This document shows positions 1-11,644 of a DNA stretch of 64,000 nt, piece by piece; position 1 is the stretch's first letter; each line of letters opens with the position of its first letter. The notes under the pieces were generated by a model, which ran no database searches, was not told the DNA's origin, and was given only the letters and a program-made list of their open reading frames with translations. A program made the position numbers and the translations under genes. This DNA comes from Owenia fusiformis (lineage: Eukaryota > Annelida > Polychaeta > Sabellida > Oweniidae): NCBI GenBank assembly GCA_903813345.2, contig CAIIXF020000009.1, positions 21,043,759 to 21,107,758 of the forward strand, in the 5' to 3' direction.

Positions 1-526
1 GGATCGCCTGCAACCGATCCATATCATCTCTAATTTGTTGTGTACTTCTACTCCCTGTCATTTGCTCTGCTATTCGAGTCATACTATGAGTTTGTCTTTG
101 TTGGGTCTCTCTAATATCATCCAACTGTGTCTGTCGTGCCTCTTCAATATTCCCAAAAACAGACAACTGATCTCGAGGCTGACCTTCCACCATAGTTAAC
201 TGTTTCACTATATCCTCTGATTGTCCCTTATTCAAAGGCTGATCAATCATGGTAGAAGTCATTGGACTCTGTCTTCTCACAGTAGGATTCATCTTATCCT
301 TATTGAAGGGATTCGCTTGAGTCTCTAAATTGGTCAGTCCTCCTCTAGACCAATACCCTGTACCTAAACTACTAGGAAATCCTCTCTCCTCAGCTTCTCT
401 CATTGGATCCTTAGCTCCAGGATTCCTTAATTCCCCAGAATATGTCTTCACATATACAGAAGTCTCCCCTTCAATATATACATAATCTCCACGCTTCAGA
501 TATGGGAGACTGGGCTCTGGATCCAT
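1..526 (-). CDS. Gag-like ORF of an LTR retrotransposon, 5' part only
   Basis: The reverse strand is open from an ATG at 526 to the left edge of the window, about 175 codons without a stop. The product starts MDPEPSLPYLKRGDYVYIEG and is hydrophilic and rich in Q, R, T and D, with no signal peptide or membrane segment. It lies 48 bases downstream of a primer-binding site and an LTR end, the position of gag in a Ty3/Gypsy-type element. I do not recognise a named domain, and no zinc knuckle is visible because the C-terminal part lies outside the window. The gag call rests on position. The element continues beyond base 1, so its pol region, polypurine tract and second LTR cannot be seen. Confidence 0.6.
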   Translation of the reverse strand, partial: MDPEPSLPYLKRGDYVYIEGETSVYVKTYSGELRNPGAKDPMREAEERGFPSSLGTGYWSRGGLTNLETQANPFNKDKMNPTVRRQSPMTSTMIDQPLNKGQSEDIVKQLTMVEGQPRDQLSVFGNIEEARQTQLDDIRETQQRQTHSMTRIAEQMTGSRSTQQIRDDMDRLQAI

Positions 527-573
527 CTTGAAACTGTATAATGCACCTCTGGTTTAAATCTTCAGACACAATC

Positions 574-592
574 AATCCCACCGCTGCCACCA
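574..592 (-). other. Primer-binding site, tRNA-Leu type
   Basis: On the plus strand these 19 bases equal the 3' end of animal tRNA-Leu(AAG/UAG), including the added CCA (aatcccaccgctgccacca). Read on the minus strand they form the tRNA-complementary primer-binding site that begins with TGG, one base inside the end of the LTR. The tRNA match is from general knowledge of the tRNA sequence. It fixes the orientation of the element and the inner LTR boundary. Confidence 0.85.
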
Positions 593-1034
593 GTGTAACA
601 GTTTGGCCTTTTTTGTGGATATGTGGTAGTGTGGCTAATAAAAAGACCACTGTTTAGTAAACGGTGTTTACTTGTGGATTGCACGGCACACGTTAAATGT
701 GCTTTGTCCCTAAAGAAATAAACAAAATATACAATTTTATATATATAATATAAAACAATATATTGTGGCGTTTATAAGCCCAAATAAGATGTACATGCAA
801 TTTCAAATGTAATGTAAGAATTTTACGGTGTTATTATTTCTCTCAAAACTCACAACTCAAAAGTCCATATGAGCTAATAATAATTATCACTGATAAAATA
901 ATATCCAGAGTCCATATAAATTGAAACTGATGATCACTATATAACACTGTTGTATCCCGAATATTCAAAGTTCATGTATATTGTACCACTTGTACGTCTT
1001 GTATTGTTATTGTATCTTGAACCTGGAATAGTAA

Positions 1035-2050
1035 TCTCCTGGATCCTCTTCTATGTAGTGTAGTATGATTCAAGTTTGATGATGTGAAATCATCCAAGTC
1101 AAACTATCAGCTCTCCTGGATCCTCGTCACTGTGTAATAGTATAATTCAACTTTGATTAAGCGAAATAATCTAAGTCAAACTATCGGCTCTGTAAATGGC
1201 TATCTCCTGGATCCTCCTCACTGTGTTGTAGTATAACTCAACTTTGATTATGCGGAATAATCTAAGTCAAACTATCGGCTCTGTAAATGGCTATCTCCTG
1301 GATCCTCCTCACTGTGTTGTAGTATAATTCAACTTTGATTATGTGAAATAATCTAAGTCAAACTATTGCTCTGTAAACGGCTATCTCCTGGATCCTCCTC
1401 ACTGTGTTGTAGTATAATTCAACTTTGATTATGTGAAATAATCTAAGTCAAACTATTGCTCTGTAAACGGCTATCTCCTGGATCCTCCTCACTGTGTTGT
1501 AGTATAATTCAACTTTGATTATGTGAAATAATCTAAGTCAAACTATCAAGTCTGGAAACGACTATCTCCTGAATCCTCCTCAATGTGTTGTAGTATAATT
1601 CAACTTTGATTATGTGAAATAATCTAAGTCAAACTATTACTCTGTAAACGGCTATCTCCTGGATCCTCTTCTCTGTGTTGTAGTATAATTCAACTTTGAT
1701 TATGCGAAATAATCTAAGTCAAACTATCGGCTCTGTAAATGGCTATCTCCTGGATCCTCCTCACTGTGTTGTAGTATAATTCAACTTTGATTATGCGAAA
1801 TAATCTAAGTCAAACTATCGGCTCTGTAAATGGCTATCTCCTGGATCCTCCTCAATGTGTTGTAGTATAATTCAACTTTGATTATGTGGAATAATCTAAG
1901 TCAAATTATCAAGTCTGGAAACGACTATCTCCTGGATCCTCCTCAATGTGTTGTAGTATAATTCAACTTTGATTATGTGAAATAATCTAAGTCAAATTAT
2001 CAAGTCTGGAAACGACTATCTCCTGGATCCTCCTCAATGTGTTGTAGTTA
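1035..2050. repeat. 90/91-bp minisatellite inside the LTR, about 12 units
   Basis: The landmark ctcctggatcctc recurs at 1035, 1113, 1204, 1295, 1385, 1475, 1566, 1656, 1747, 1838, 1929 and 2020, a regular 90 or 91 bases after the first interval. Units share the core caactttgattatg and differ by a few substitutions. The array lies downstream of the predicted LTR transcription start, so it would be part of the retrotransposon RNA leader. Confidence 0.95.
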
Positions 2051-2781
2051 AACTATCACAATCTTCCAACTACTAAGTCCAAAAACGTCTAATACATGGC
2101 ATCAACTGCTAAGTAGCCTACTTCCTTCACAATTAAATAATCAGGCTACCTACAAATATAGCATGCACACAACAACATAGGCAAAAATATTACAAGTCAA
2201 AATATGTGCCCTTGAAAATAACTAAGTTCAGTTGATGTTGAGTTATACTGATATTGAAATATTCTAAGTTCAATATTTATTCTCCAAGAACAAACAAAGT
2301 CCAAAATAATGTTTCTCCAAATATTGACTAAGTTCAATAATTTCTATCTCAAAAATACGCAAAGTCCAATTTCATGTGTTCATGAAATTGAACTGACAGA
2401 GCTCAGAAATATAGGCTTGATGCTGCCTCCAAACACGGTACTGAATATTCCTTCTTGAGGTATCCTCTACACAAATACACGGGTAGATGGCCAAGTTATC
2501 ATCTACAGAATCACGGTGTAGTAGTCTTCCCTCTCAGGTATCCTTCATCACAAGTAGATGTCCAAGTTATCATCCACTGAACTGAAGTGCAGCTATGTAT
2601 CTCCTATCTGCCTCGAGAAATATTCAAAGTCCCAACAACTTTCTACTGAAAGTTGTCAAAGTCCAAAAATATTTCCTTGAAAAACAACTAAGTCCAACTT
2701 CACATAAAAATATGAAATTGAACTGAGCTCTGCCCCGAACGAAAGCTAGCTGTAATCTGCCGAGTTTACATCGGCGAAATA

Positions 2782-2804
2782 CTTTTATAGGCTTCGTGAC
2801 GTCA
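2782..2804 (-). promoter_or_regulatory. LTR core promoter: CRE followed by TATA box
   Basis: On the minus strand a perfect palindromic CRE (TGACGTCA, 2797-2804) stands 7 bases upstream of TATAAAAG (2782-2789). This arrangement within an LTR predicts transcription starting near 2755 and running left through the minisatellite and primer site into gag. Recognition is by motif only. Confidence 0.55.
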
Positions 2805-3226
2805 TCACTTTTCGAACAAGATTTCAAAGTTAAATAACAAGTTATTGACGCCATATCCCGCTTTAATATTGCTTCTACAACAAGATAATAATTGGAACTC
2901 AACAAATCTAACATTAATTGATCGCTACTTACTCTAGTTTTACTTCGATTTGATAGAATCAAAACCAGGAAGTAAAATAATAAAGGTGTCATGTTAGACT
3001 ACCGATCAACTACAAATTAGACTGCCAGATAAGACTGCCCGATCAACAAAATCTTGATTAAATAAAATATGCGAACTATTTCACCTCTGTAACTTCAACT
3101 AAAGTAGTGCAAACATTACTGCAATTTAAGATCTTAATGATCTCACATGTGAACCTCAAATCAAGTGTAGTAAATGCACAACAACGAGCACACAGCACTA
3201 AATCAAAAATTCAAAATTTTGTTACA

Positions 3227-3640
3227 GTACATTCATGAAAAAGGATCCACTTTGGTCTTTTAACCGCCTAATTGAGTACATTGAACGTTAAATAAGCAAC
3301 CAACATATTGCAACAGAAAATGAAAAAATATAAACATATGTACAAGACGTAACTATTGTATATTAAAGATCGTGCAGTAAAGCTGTACCTATTTAGGGAG
3401 TTTCATCCATGTTATTATTTCGAAAATAACATGGAAGATCATCGAACTACGAAACAAACCAAAACAAAAGTTAGGCATTGTACAAAAGTTTCTATTTTTC
3501 AACTGTTTAAATGGTCATTTGATTCGTTGTGAATTAATAGATGGAAAAACTCTACTAGCCTCTCTTTACACTATGGTCCATCTTATCTTTTACAATAATT
3601 AGTAATACCACTCACTGACAAGATTTTCAAGTTACACATC
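3227..3640. other. Non-coding flank of the LTR
   Basis: AT-rich sequence between the LTR end and the next tandem array. I see no exon, RNA gene or clear repeat here. Confidence 0.5.
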
Positions 3641-4520
3641 GAAAAAAGTTTAAGTCCAAGAAAGTAACGGAAAAGGGCCAAAGTAACGCTTTTTGAAAAT
3701 GCCTACCTCACATGTAAAATTTACCAACGCTCGATGGAGGAAAACTTAAGAGTACAAGAAAGTGACGGAAATCGGCCAAAGTTACGCTTTTTAAAAATGC
3801 CAGGCTAAAATGTTCGACACTTGAAGGAATAAACTGGCCAAGTAACGTGTTTTAACAACTTGGCATGGGAACAGTTAGAGTCCACGCGAGTCCACGAAAG
3901 TAACGTTTTATCGGCAAAGTACTGTGTTTTGAAAATGCCTACCTAAAAATCATCCATTCTTCGAGGAGAAAAGTTAGAGTCCAATAAAGTAACGTTTTTA
4001 AAACAAAGTACTGTGTTTTGAAAATGCCTAATATAAAATCATCCATTCTTCGAGGAGAAAAGTTAAAGTCCAATAAAATAACGTTTTTAAGGCAAAGTAA
4101 CGTGTTTTAAGAATGCCTACATAAAAAATCATACATTCTTTGTGGGGAGAAGTTGAAGTCCGATAAAGTAACTTTATTGGCAAAGTACTGTGTTTTGAAA
4201 ATGCTTACCTAAAAATCATCCATTCTTCGAGGAGAAAAGTTAGAGACCAATAAAGTAACGTTTTTAAGGCAAAGTATCGTGTTTTAAGAATGCCTTCATA
4301 AAAAATCATACATTCCGGCTTTTGTGGGGAAAAGTTAAAGTCCAATAAAGTAACATTTTATTGGCAAAGTACTGTGTTTTGAAAATGCTTAATATAAAAT
4401 CATCCATTCTTCGAGCAGAAAAGTTAAAGTCCAATAAAGTAACGTTTTCAAGGCAAAGTAATGTGTTTTAAGAATGCCTACATAAATGCCTACAAAAATC
4501 ATCCATTCTTCGTAGAGTAT
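3640..4520. repeat. Tandem array of about 89-bp units
   Basis: The landmark cattcttcgaggag, or close variants, recurs near 3953, 4042, 4131, 4220, 4310, 4404 and 4503, first every 89 bases and then with slightly longer spacing at the right edge. Units carry gttaaagtccaataaagtaa and gtgttttgaaaatgccta. The array begins in degraded form near 3640. Its sequence is different from the 90-bp LTR array although the period is nearly the same. Confidence 0.9.
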
Positions 4521-4879
4521 GGTTAAGTATCATACATAAATGCCTACATAAAACATCATCTATAGTCATGTTTGACTTTCCATAATAACAAAACGAAAAA
4601 AACGGTACTTTTAAAATGTCAATATTTTCTGTCCCTATATCTTGACACTGTTGTAATAAGAGGAAACTCAATTGCAACATCACTCGACTTTTGTAATTAT
4701 CAGTGCTTAAAAATCACCTTTAGAAAGTGAATAGTGAAAGTGAAACTCTCTGAAAAAGTATAAGTATTGAAATTCAATTTGGAAGATGTAGATTAGGATT
4801 GTACTAGATGTGGATTTCTTTTCAGGTTATGATATTTTCAGAAAAAACAGTTTGTAGTTAGTCCATGATGTGCAAGTTA

Positions 4880-5093
4880 CAGGGTTGTCAAAAAATGGAA
4901 ACCCTGCATTTTCCTTATATCTTTGTCATTTCACAAAATTACTCCCTTCATTTCACACATTTGTACATCATTCAATTTTCTACCACCCTACAATATTTCA
5001 TGACCATCAGAATGATGGTCACAATTTTGCAGCACTTTGAATAACATGCTTCAGGTTTGGCCATCATCTCGCTGTAGGCAAACCTGCACAGTT
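4880..5093. mobile_element. Tc1/mariner-like element, one end only
   Basis: Starts directly after a TA dinucleotide (4878-4879) with cagggttgtcaaaaaatgga, the same terminal inverted repeat and subterminal sequence as the complete copy at 25704-26257, and follows it for about 210 bases before breaking off. The opposite end and the transposase region are missing. Confidence 0.75.
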
Positions 5094-8000
5094 GTGAACA
5101 CAACGAGAAACACTATATAATAAACATCAATACGACGAGATAATAGATTTATTATCCAAATTGAATAATAACTAATAAGATCAGTTACTGTTGAATAACA
5201 TTCTGTCCAGGATTTGTTATTAATCATATAGAAATGTCTTATCCGAACAGCTTACATGTACGTATTATCCGTTGCGGCCATTAACAATTTTACATATCTA
5301 ATTAGCTAAGTAAATAAACATGCGTCGACACAGTCGCAGTTGACTATGAAAAGCTCAATCATCAATCTTATTTTTATTTTCTTGATTTAAAGATTTATTA
5401 TGTTTAAAAAAGAAAATGTTTGATTTTTAAGTTCAACCTTTAATTCTTATTATCAAGAACGCGTATGCAAATTCGCCAACCATGTACATTGTTTGCAGTC
5501 TGAGCAATTTAATGTAAATCATTGTATATTTTTCGATATACTGTAATACTATTCATTATTTGTAAAATTGAACCGAATATAATCTAAAATTAATCAGCTT
5601 TAAATACATTATATGTCATGAATTTAAGTTGCCTTAAAACAATACAATTCGTGCGTTTGTACATGCTCTAAAGCCCCGCTAGTATATGAACGAATCCTAA
5701 ATAGAAATGAGTAAACTTCGTTCCCATTAGTGTGTACACGTTCTACACCGAGACTTCTCCTTTAAATCAAATCAGTCCACTAGTATGAGTTAAGAATGGA
5801 CAGAGGGACGGATGGCTTCATTCAATGGGATAATTAAGATATTTCAAAACCAGTGTCATTCTTCTATGCATACATCACTCCAATCATAGCATAAAACAAG
5901 CTGTTTATTTTAAAACTATAATCTTTACGAATCTATGATAAGTGTATAATGTTCAATCATACAAATCGCAGTCAGTGATTGTTCTCCACACTCACCCCTC
6001 CCCCTTCCTGACATGAACTATTTTGTAAAACCATTGACAGTGTGGAAAGGATTCTTACACTCGAGTGTCAAGTGGGGGGGGGGGGGCAGTTACAGAAATA
6101 TACAAGGCGATGGTTCTAATTGGACAATTTTCAAAACTGCTTAACATGGTGAAAACTTCACGTTTTTAAAGAATGCTTGCCCGGCGAGTGGTTTGCTCTG
6201 GATTGCGAGAGAACAAAAACTTTGAGTTAGGATTTTTCCTAATACTATCTATACTTAACAACTTTTTAAACCGTCTCTGACTACATATCATGCCAATTAA
6301 TACCATTATTGTGTTGACAGGATTAAATATGATATCTATGGAATTATAATTTAATGAACTCAATAGTCGAAATGATAATAAGTTCATAATTTAGTCTTGG
6401 CTGACTAGTCTTGCATCATCAGAGTTGGATTGCAAATACCTCCCTAAATCAAATATTTAAAATTTACAAATTTACTAGTGTACGGAGTGGGAAACAAGTC
6501 TCCATCCAACCACTAAAGTTTAAAAGGAAGACTATAGTGTCCCGTGAATTCATTATAATTATCTTAGACAATAGTGAAGCGGTACAATCATTGGAGTGTT
6601 AATTAATCGGAATGCAAGTTTGATTTAAAATAACTCCTTTGTTCGTTTCTGTGCCCCCCCCCCCTGTCCATGGCCAGTAAGTAATCTATGTGTATATTGG
6701 CTCCATCCCAAAGGTGGGAAAACCAGATGCAGGCATAGACATTGACAAGGTGTCTTTATCCTTCCACAATCGGCAGATAAGAGTGGCTCTGGCATACCAG
6801 AATGAGATGGCCTGTCCTTACCGTAATCAAGATATGGTACCTAACCGCAGTTATTTTGGTTTTATAACGGGGATATTGCTCGAGCTTGAATAACAAATAA
6901 AAGGCATGTTCTTATTTCTGTATTCTGACCTTTGATTGTGTATTAAGTTGAGCTGCACGCCAAACGTTAAGATTGTTAAAACGCTGAAAATAAAACTTTA
7001 TTCCTCTCAATTTACATAAAAATGAAACAGTTTAGATTCGAATCTCAGTCACACCAGCACCACTGGTCAAAGGAAGTACAAATATCTATATTAATCAAAT
7101 GTCTGAGAATTTGATAACTGTCTGGGATCCAATGTTAATTTTATTGAAGCAAACTAAGAAAAGATGAATTTTAAACGTTTACAGGGAAAAGTCAAATATG
7201 CATTGTAACCCTAAAAATAATTCATTAAAGTGTCGTACACATTTTATAACACTTATATAAATAAAACAAATAAAGCACAACCCTAATGCCCTATAATGAA
7301 TTCATATCGGCGCTAAACGGCCCTTGCAATAAAAACGCATCGAAGCAGGGAATGCTTGGAAAATTCTTCCGAGACTGACTTTTGTTATTTCAAATTGAAA
7401 TATGCCTAATTCCTATGAACACGCGATCTTTTTCCCTGGGTTTTACTCTATTTTAGATTTACTAGAAAAATGTTTATATGATGATTGCGTTTGCTTCTCA
7501 CGAGTTCATTGAAACGTTCAGTCGTAAAACTTTAGAGATCAAAAGACTAATTAGGCACCTGATTGCGAAAGTTTGATTGCATTTCGATCGCCGGGATTTT
7601 ACAAACGTATTGTTTAAGTAGCGATCGTGTTCTTGGGATCTTGATAACTTCCTATTTTAAGTTTTGGGTTGAAAGCAATGAGTATGTCGGACTTTCTCAA
7701 GTCAACATAATGAAACAATAGCCCTTTATATTAGTCCAATCGGAATTTGCATAAACATACCAGTTTTATATTGCAAAAAGAACTGTAATTAATAGCCTAC
7801 ATAAAAGCATCATGATAAATAAAACATTAAAGCATATATAAAGCCTATTGTTATCGCACCCATCGCACCCCCCCCCCCTCCTGGCTACGCCTATGGATAT
7901 TTTGCCCCCTAATAATTCTTTTGCCCCCTCTAAATATCAGACCCGTCAGGCGTTGAGGCATGGATCAGGATACCCTGACTCCCAAGCTGTGCGACTTCTG

Positions 8001-8650
8001 GCAACCGCTACACCTATATTCCCGGGGAAAACGCTTTTAGAAAAATTGTCAAATATGTTCGTGTGTGGGCAAACACAGAGGAGGAGGAGAGGGGTGCGTG
8101 CATTGTGTGCGACCCTTCATCAGTTGTGTACCTTATTTTTTGTATGAATTTCTTCCGAATAGTTATGCTAGAGGAGTTCTGATATTTATTTCTGTTTTCA
8201 AATGAAATAATTTCACCCTTGCCCGACTGACTTGTACGATAATGCACGAATCAAATAGCACATTCTGATACTCAGACCAAGGACGTCCTTGCTCAGACCA
8301 TCTCTGCTATGCACAATGTTATAGAAGGACACTGAGAGAAAGCCGTGATATCTCACGATGCAAATAGCATGGAGATCAGATAATCAGATTGATTCGTATT
8401 TTCGCAATCAGATGAATTAACTTATTAATGTTTTTGAAGCTACTTTTACAGGATTTGTAAATTCGCAATCAGACTAGCTTATTTTAATATTTAGTCAGTG
8501 CAAGAGGAGGGGACTATAATGTAGAAAATTGTTTTGATTTCGACACTAACTGAATAATTTATCACAATTGTTAAATAAGCAAACAGAAACAGGTTTAAAA
8601 ATGAGAATAGAGGCAAAAAGTCTATACATAAAATGTAATTAAAACCCGGG
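5094..8650. other. Gene-poor stretch with homopolymer runs and one unexplained ORF
   Basis: Mostly AT-rich single-copy-looking DNA. It contains C or G homopolymers (near 6080, 6655 and 7870) and, at about 7855-7895, a half copy of the MITE found complete at 11394-11644 (ctggctacgcctatg). An ORF at 6690-6893 on the plus strand encodes 67 residues (it contains KVSLSFHNRQIRVALAYQNE) and has visibly higher GC than its surroundings; I could not identify it and do not claim it as a gene. No exon is supported. Confidence 0.4.
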
Positions 8651-8830
8651 AATTAAAAGCAATTTTAGACTGTTAGATGATCTCTTCTGTAATCAAGGTG
8701 ATGTTGGTACACTTCCGCCGTTAGAAAAACAAAGACTAAGACAAAGACTATATAGCAATTAATCCTTTTGTAATCATTAAATGTTAGATTCTTATTATTT
8801 TGTTGGACAATGTTCAGACTTCTGACCAAG
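8651..8830. repeat. Dispersed direct repeat, copy 1
   Basis: About 175 bases starting aattaaaagcaattttagac recur with about 90% identity at 9519-9690, in the same orientation. No coding content is seen. The pair could flank a small element or reflect a local duplication; the sequence between them does not settle this. Confidence 0.8.
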
Positions 8831-9518
8831 ATTAAATCATTTATGTTTGTATTTAAAAATAGTATTTCAATCAGACAGACGTTCTAATGAGTTAGAAAAA
8901 TACATTTGTCCATTTCCTCTCAAGAAGTTTTCAAAGGTAATCAAGTCGATTTGTTTGAGTGTTTAGCATTGTTTTTCATAACTTGACGCTTCCATGAACA
9001 GAATGACTTTGAAATGAGTTTTTATAATTTTAGCTTTTATACGGACATGCTTATTGTATATTTCTATATGAACGTTGTAGTTATGTGATGTAACATCGTC
9101 CCCCCCCCTAATAACAGGTATACACATTTTTGTCGGAATGCATTAAAGGTGCAACAAGTAGTGCAGAGGGGCCATTCAACGATCATGGACCAGTGTCAAA
9201 ATATATTTAAGTTTGGATATTTCATCAAGACTAACATCTATTTTTATTTTTTACAAAGAAACCCCCAAGATAATCATTATTTCAGCTTATATTCCTCTTA
9301 GACATGGTGGATCTTAAAAATATAAAAGTGGACGTCCCCTTTTTGAAGCTTTGAACTGAATTTACACTTTTTAATGCCAAAATTGATAGTTTATCCAAAC
9401 ATTTTAAGAAAATAGGTATGTCGAAGAAGGTGTTAAGCCAACTGTTGCCTTGATAGCTAAGAAAAAGTTAAAATTTTCCTATTTTCTCTTTACAAGCCTT
9501 ATTGCCCCTTTAACTTGC

Positions 9519-9690
9519 AATTAAAAGCAATTTTAGACTGTTAGATGATCTCTTATGTAATCTAGGTGATGTTGGTACACTTCCGCATTTAAGAAAACAA
9601 AGACTAAAACAAAGAGAACTAAGAAATTAATCCTCTTGTTATCATTAAATGTTAGATTCTCATTTTTTATTGGACAATATTAAGACTTCT
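9519..9690. repeat. Dispersed direct repeat, copy 2
   Basis: Second copy of the repeat at 8651-8830, 868 bases further on and in the same orientation. The stretch between the copies (8831-9518) is AT-rich and holds no gene. Confidence 0.8.
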
Positions 9691-9972
9691 GTCTCCGATT
9701 GTTATGCAGGTATGTGTATAAAATCATGTGAACAACATTATCGTGGAAACTCCCATATTCATTCTCATAATGTCTTACAGCTATTTCGCAAATGACATAA
9801 TCCTAAACAACATATGGACATAATATTGCAGAACTGAGCGAAAAGAAAGGTGGAACAAATCAGATTAAGATATTTTATTTTTGAAATGCACAAAGGGCAA
9901 CAGTTGAAGAACAAAAGTAAAAGGCGTTGTGAAATAGATCGTGCTTTTATATGATCCCCTTCTATAGTACCC

Positions 9973-10052
9973 TACCCTTTGCATTTGTTCGACTTCACTT
10001 ATCGAGGGTTTCGTCTCCTCGTAGTTTATAATTAGACTCTGCACGCAGCGTA
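9973..10052. mobile_element. Short MITE, TACCCTTTGCATT family
   Basis: An 80-base internally deleted copy of the element at 13856-14234. It keeps the left end (tacccttttgcatt-like followed by gacttcactt) and the right end (agactctgcacgcag). Confidence 0.6.
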
Positions 10053-10106
10053 ATAGTGCCCCTATTATCCATGTTCATGTTCTCATTTGATTTTTCATCA
10101 GTTATG

Positions 10107-10240
10107 ACTTGGTAACATTTGCTCCGATTTTCATTACGGCACCCGGCCGATTGAGTATTTTGTTCAGAATTGAATACAATTTTGAACAAAATACTCATCG
10201 GCCGGGCGCCGGTGCTGAAAATCTGAGCAAATGTGACCAC
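10107..10240. repeat. Long hairpin, arms about 50 bp
   Basis: The left arm (from about 10112) contains acatttgctc, ggccgat and gagtattttgttca. The right arm contains tgaacaaaatactc, atcggccg and gagcaaatgt, the reverse complement with a few mismatches. The loop is about 20 bases (gaattgaatacaattt region). Two overlapping ORFs on opposite strands are a by-product of the symmetry and not genes. Confidence 0.8.
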
Positions 10241-10344
10241 GGCATTATAAAAGCATACTCTTTAATACACGAACAGATTCAAAATGAGACTTTATCTATC
10301 AGAGAACTAAAAATGGAAAATTTGTATTCTGAGAATATTAACTG

Positions 10345-11095
10345 ATGCATTGGTTAGTATTAAATATTAAGTTTTACAGTCGGAAACCTCAAGGGGCGGG
10401 AAATTTGATTAAACAAAACGCCGGATTAATATGTGGACAACTTGCAAATGAAATGTAAGTAACATGACGGAACGAGTATGTACGCCCTATAAATACTTTT
10501 ATAGTTTTAATGTGCATTCAAAGGACCCCGTTTGTAAAATTTATAGAAATGAATAGTTTTATTACCGGAAAAAACTGAGAAATATCTACCCGATTCGCCA
10601 GAATAGTCATCATCATATCAGTGCGAAAAATTAGCTATATTTATTTTCTATGCGATATACACCTGATATTGATAGCCTTCCACGATCATGGTCCGTTGAC
10701 ATCATCAACCTTGTGATTTGCCATAAGTGATTAACCAACATTTTTTAATTAAAAGTCGGGGTTGACGTTTCTTGACTTTTCACACTGACATCCAAACAAA
10801 ACATAATTTGAAGATAAAAGGCATAAAATGGCCATTAAAAGTACATTTTTGAACAAAAGTATCAACTTATATTACACTGCACGCAAAAACAAAGTGAAAA
10901 GAACGTCTTCCCGGAGATTGAAATACGGATCGGTAAGTCAACAAATCTAACTGTTAAATAAACAAGCTTAGCCTATGTCTGCGATTGTTTGTCTGAGTGG
11001 CCAGATGTTATCCGTTTCGGATAATAAATTTCTGAGAATACTACTGATATCTAGAATACATCTTCCGTGATATTTTTCATAAAACTACCCTTTGC
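10345..11095. other. Non-coding AT-rich stretch
   Basis: I see no exon, RNA gene or clear repeat here. Confidence 0.4.
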
Positions 11096-11158
11096 ATTCG
11101 TTTGACTTCACGAGAGCTTCGTCTTAGTGTACTTTAACTAGACTCTGCACGCAGGGTA
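11096..11158. mobile_element. Minimal MITE, TACCCTTTGCATT family
   Basis: A 63-base copy that joins the left end (taccctttgcattcgtttga) almost directly to the right end (ctctgcacgcagggta). It is an extreme internal-deletion derivative of the element at 13856-14234. Confidence 0.7.
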
Positions 11159-11393
11159 TCGTAAAACAGGCATCTTAGCTGCAATTTTGAATAATAGCGT
11201 AATTCATAGCACAATATAAATTAACCCGCCTCTGTTTAATTCAAATATGCATTACCCTTAAGAAGCATATACTTAGACACCTTTTCATTCTTGATTCGAA
11301 TTTTTATCTTGTCTTCATCTAAATTTGTGGATTAATAACAGTTTTTAGTATACAAATTGAACATACAAAATGTAGCGTATTGATTACACGTTA

Positions 11394-11644
11394 CAGTGGC
11401 GTAGCCAGCTTTCAGTCGGGGGGAGGGGGGGGGGGGGGGGTGCGATCGTGGCATAAAAAATGTTTTTGAAGATTTGTTTTGAATTTTACAAAAATTGGTG
11501 CAACTTCGTTCAAAATCGAGCTAGAAGCTTCAAATAAAAAGCATTTTAAGACTTTTTTCTTCTATCTAATGGTTCTATTTTCATTGGTTATGGAGGGGGG
11601 GGGAGTGCGATCGCACACATCGCATCCCCCTGGCTACGCCTATG
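11394..11644. mobile_element. MITE with GGCGTAGCCAG inverted ends
   Basis: Starts cagtggcgtagccagc and ends ctggctacgcctatg, inverted repeats of 15 bases with two mismatches. G-runs lie just inside both ends, with tgcgatcg nearby on each side. I find no convincing target duplication. A half copy lies near 7855-7895. Confidence 0.65.

Larger units (their letters stand above)
594..3226 (-). mobile_element. 5' LTR of a minus-strand LTR retrotransposon (2633 bp)
   Basis: The right boundary (minus-strand start) reads TGTAACA and the left boundary (minus-strand end) reads TGTTACA, a 7-bp terminal inverted repeat with the TG...CA ends typical of LTRs, followed after one base by the primer-binding site. 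The LTR is unusually long because it contains a 90-bp minisatellite at about 1035-2050 and other related repeats to about 2620. A short ORF at 2624-2992 has no recognisable product. The target duplication cannot be checked because the other end is outside the window. The inner boundary is firm; the outer one rests on the matching terminal heptamer. Confidence 0.7.

Noticed and set aside
2624-2992. 122-codon ORF inside the LTR as a gene
   Set aside because: It overlaps the LTR promoter motifs and has no recognisable domain; probably chance.
7020-7075. gattcgaatctcagtcac as a tRNA B box of a SINE or tRNA gene
   Set aside because: No matching A box, no cloverleaf and no tail were found around it.
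9995-10345. Overlapping ORFs MVTFAQIF and MVTFAPIF on opposite strands
   Set aside because: They are the two readings of one long hairpin, not independent genes.
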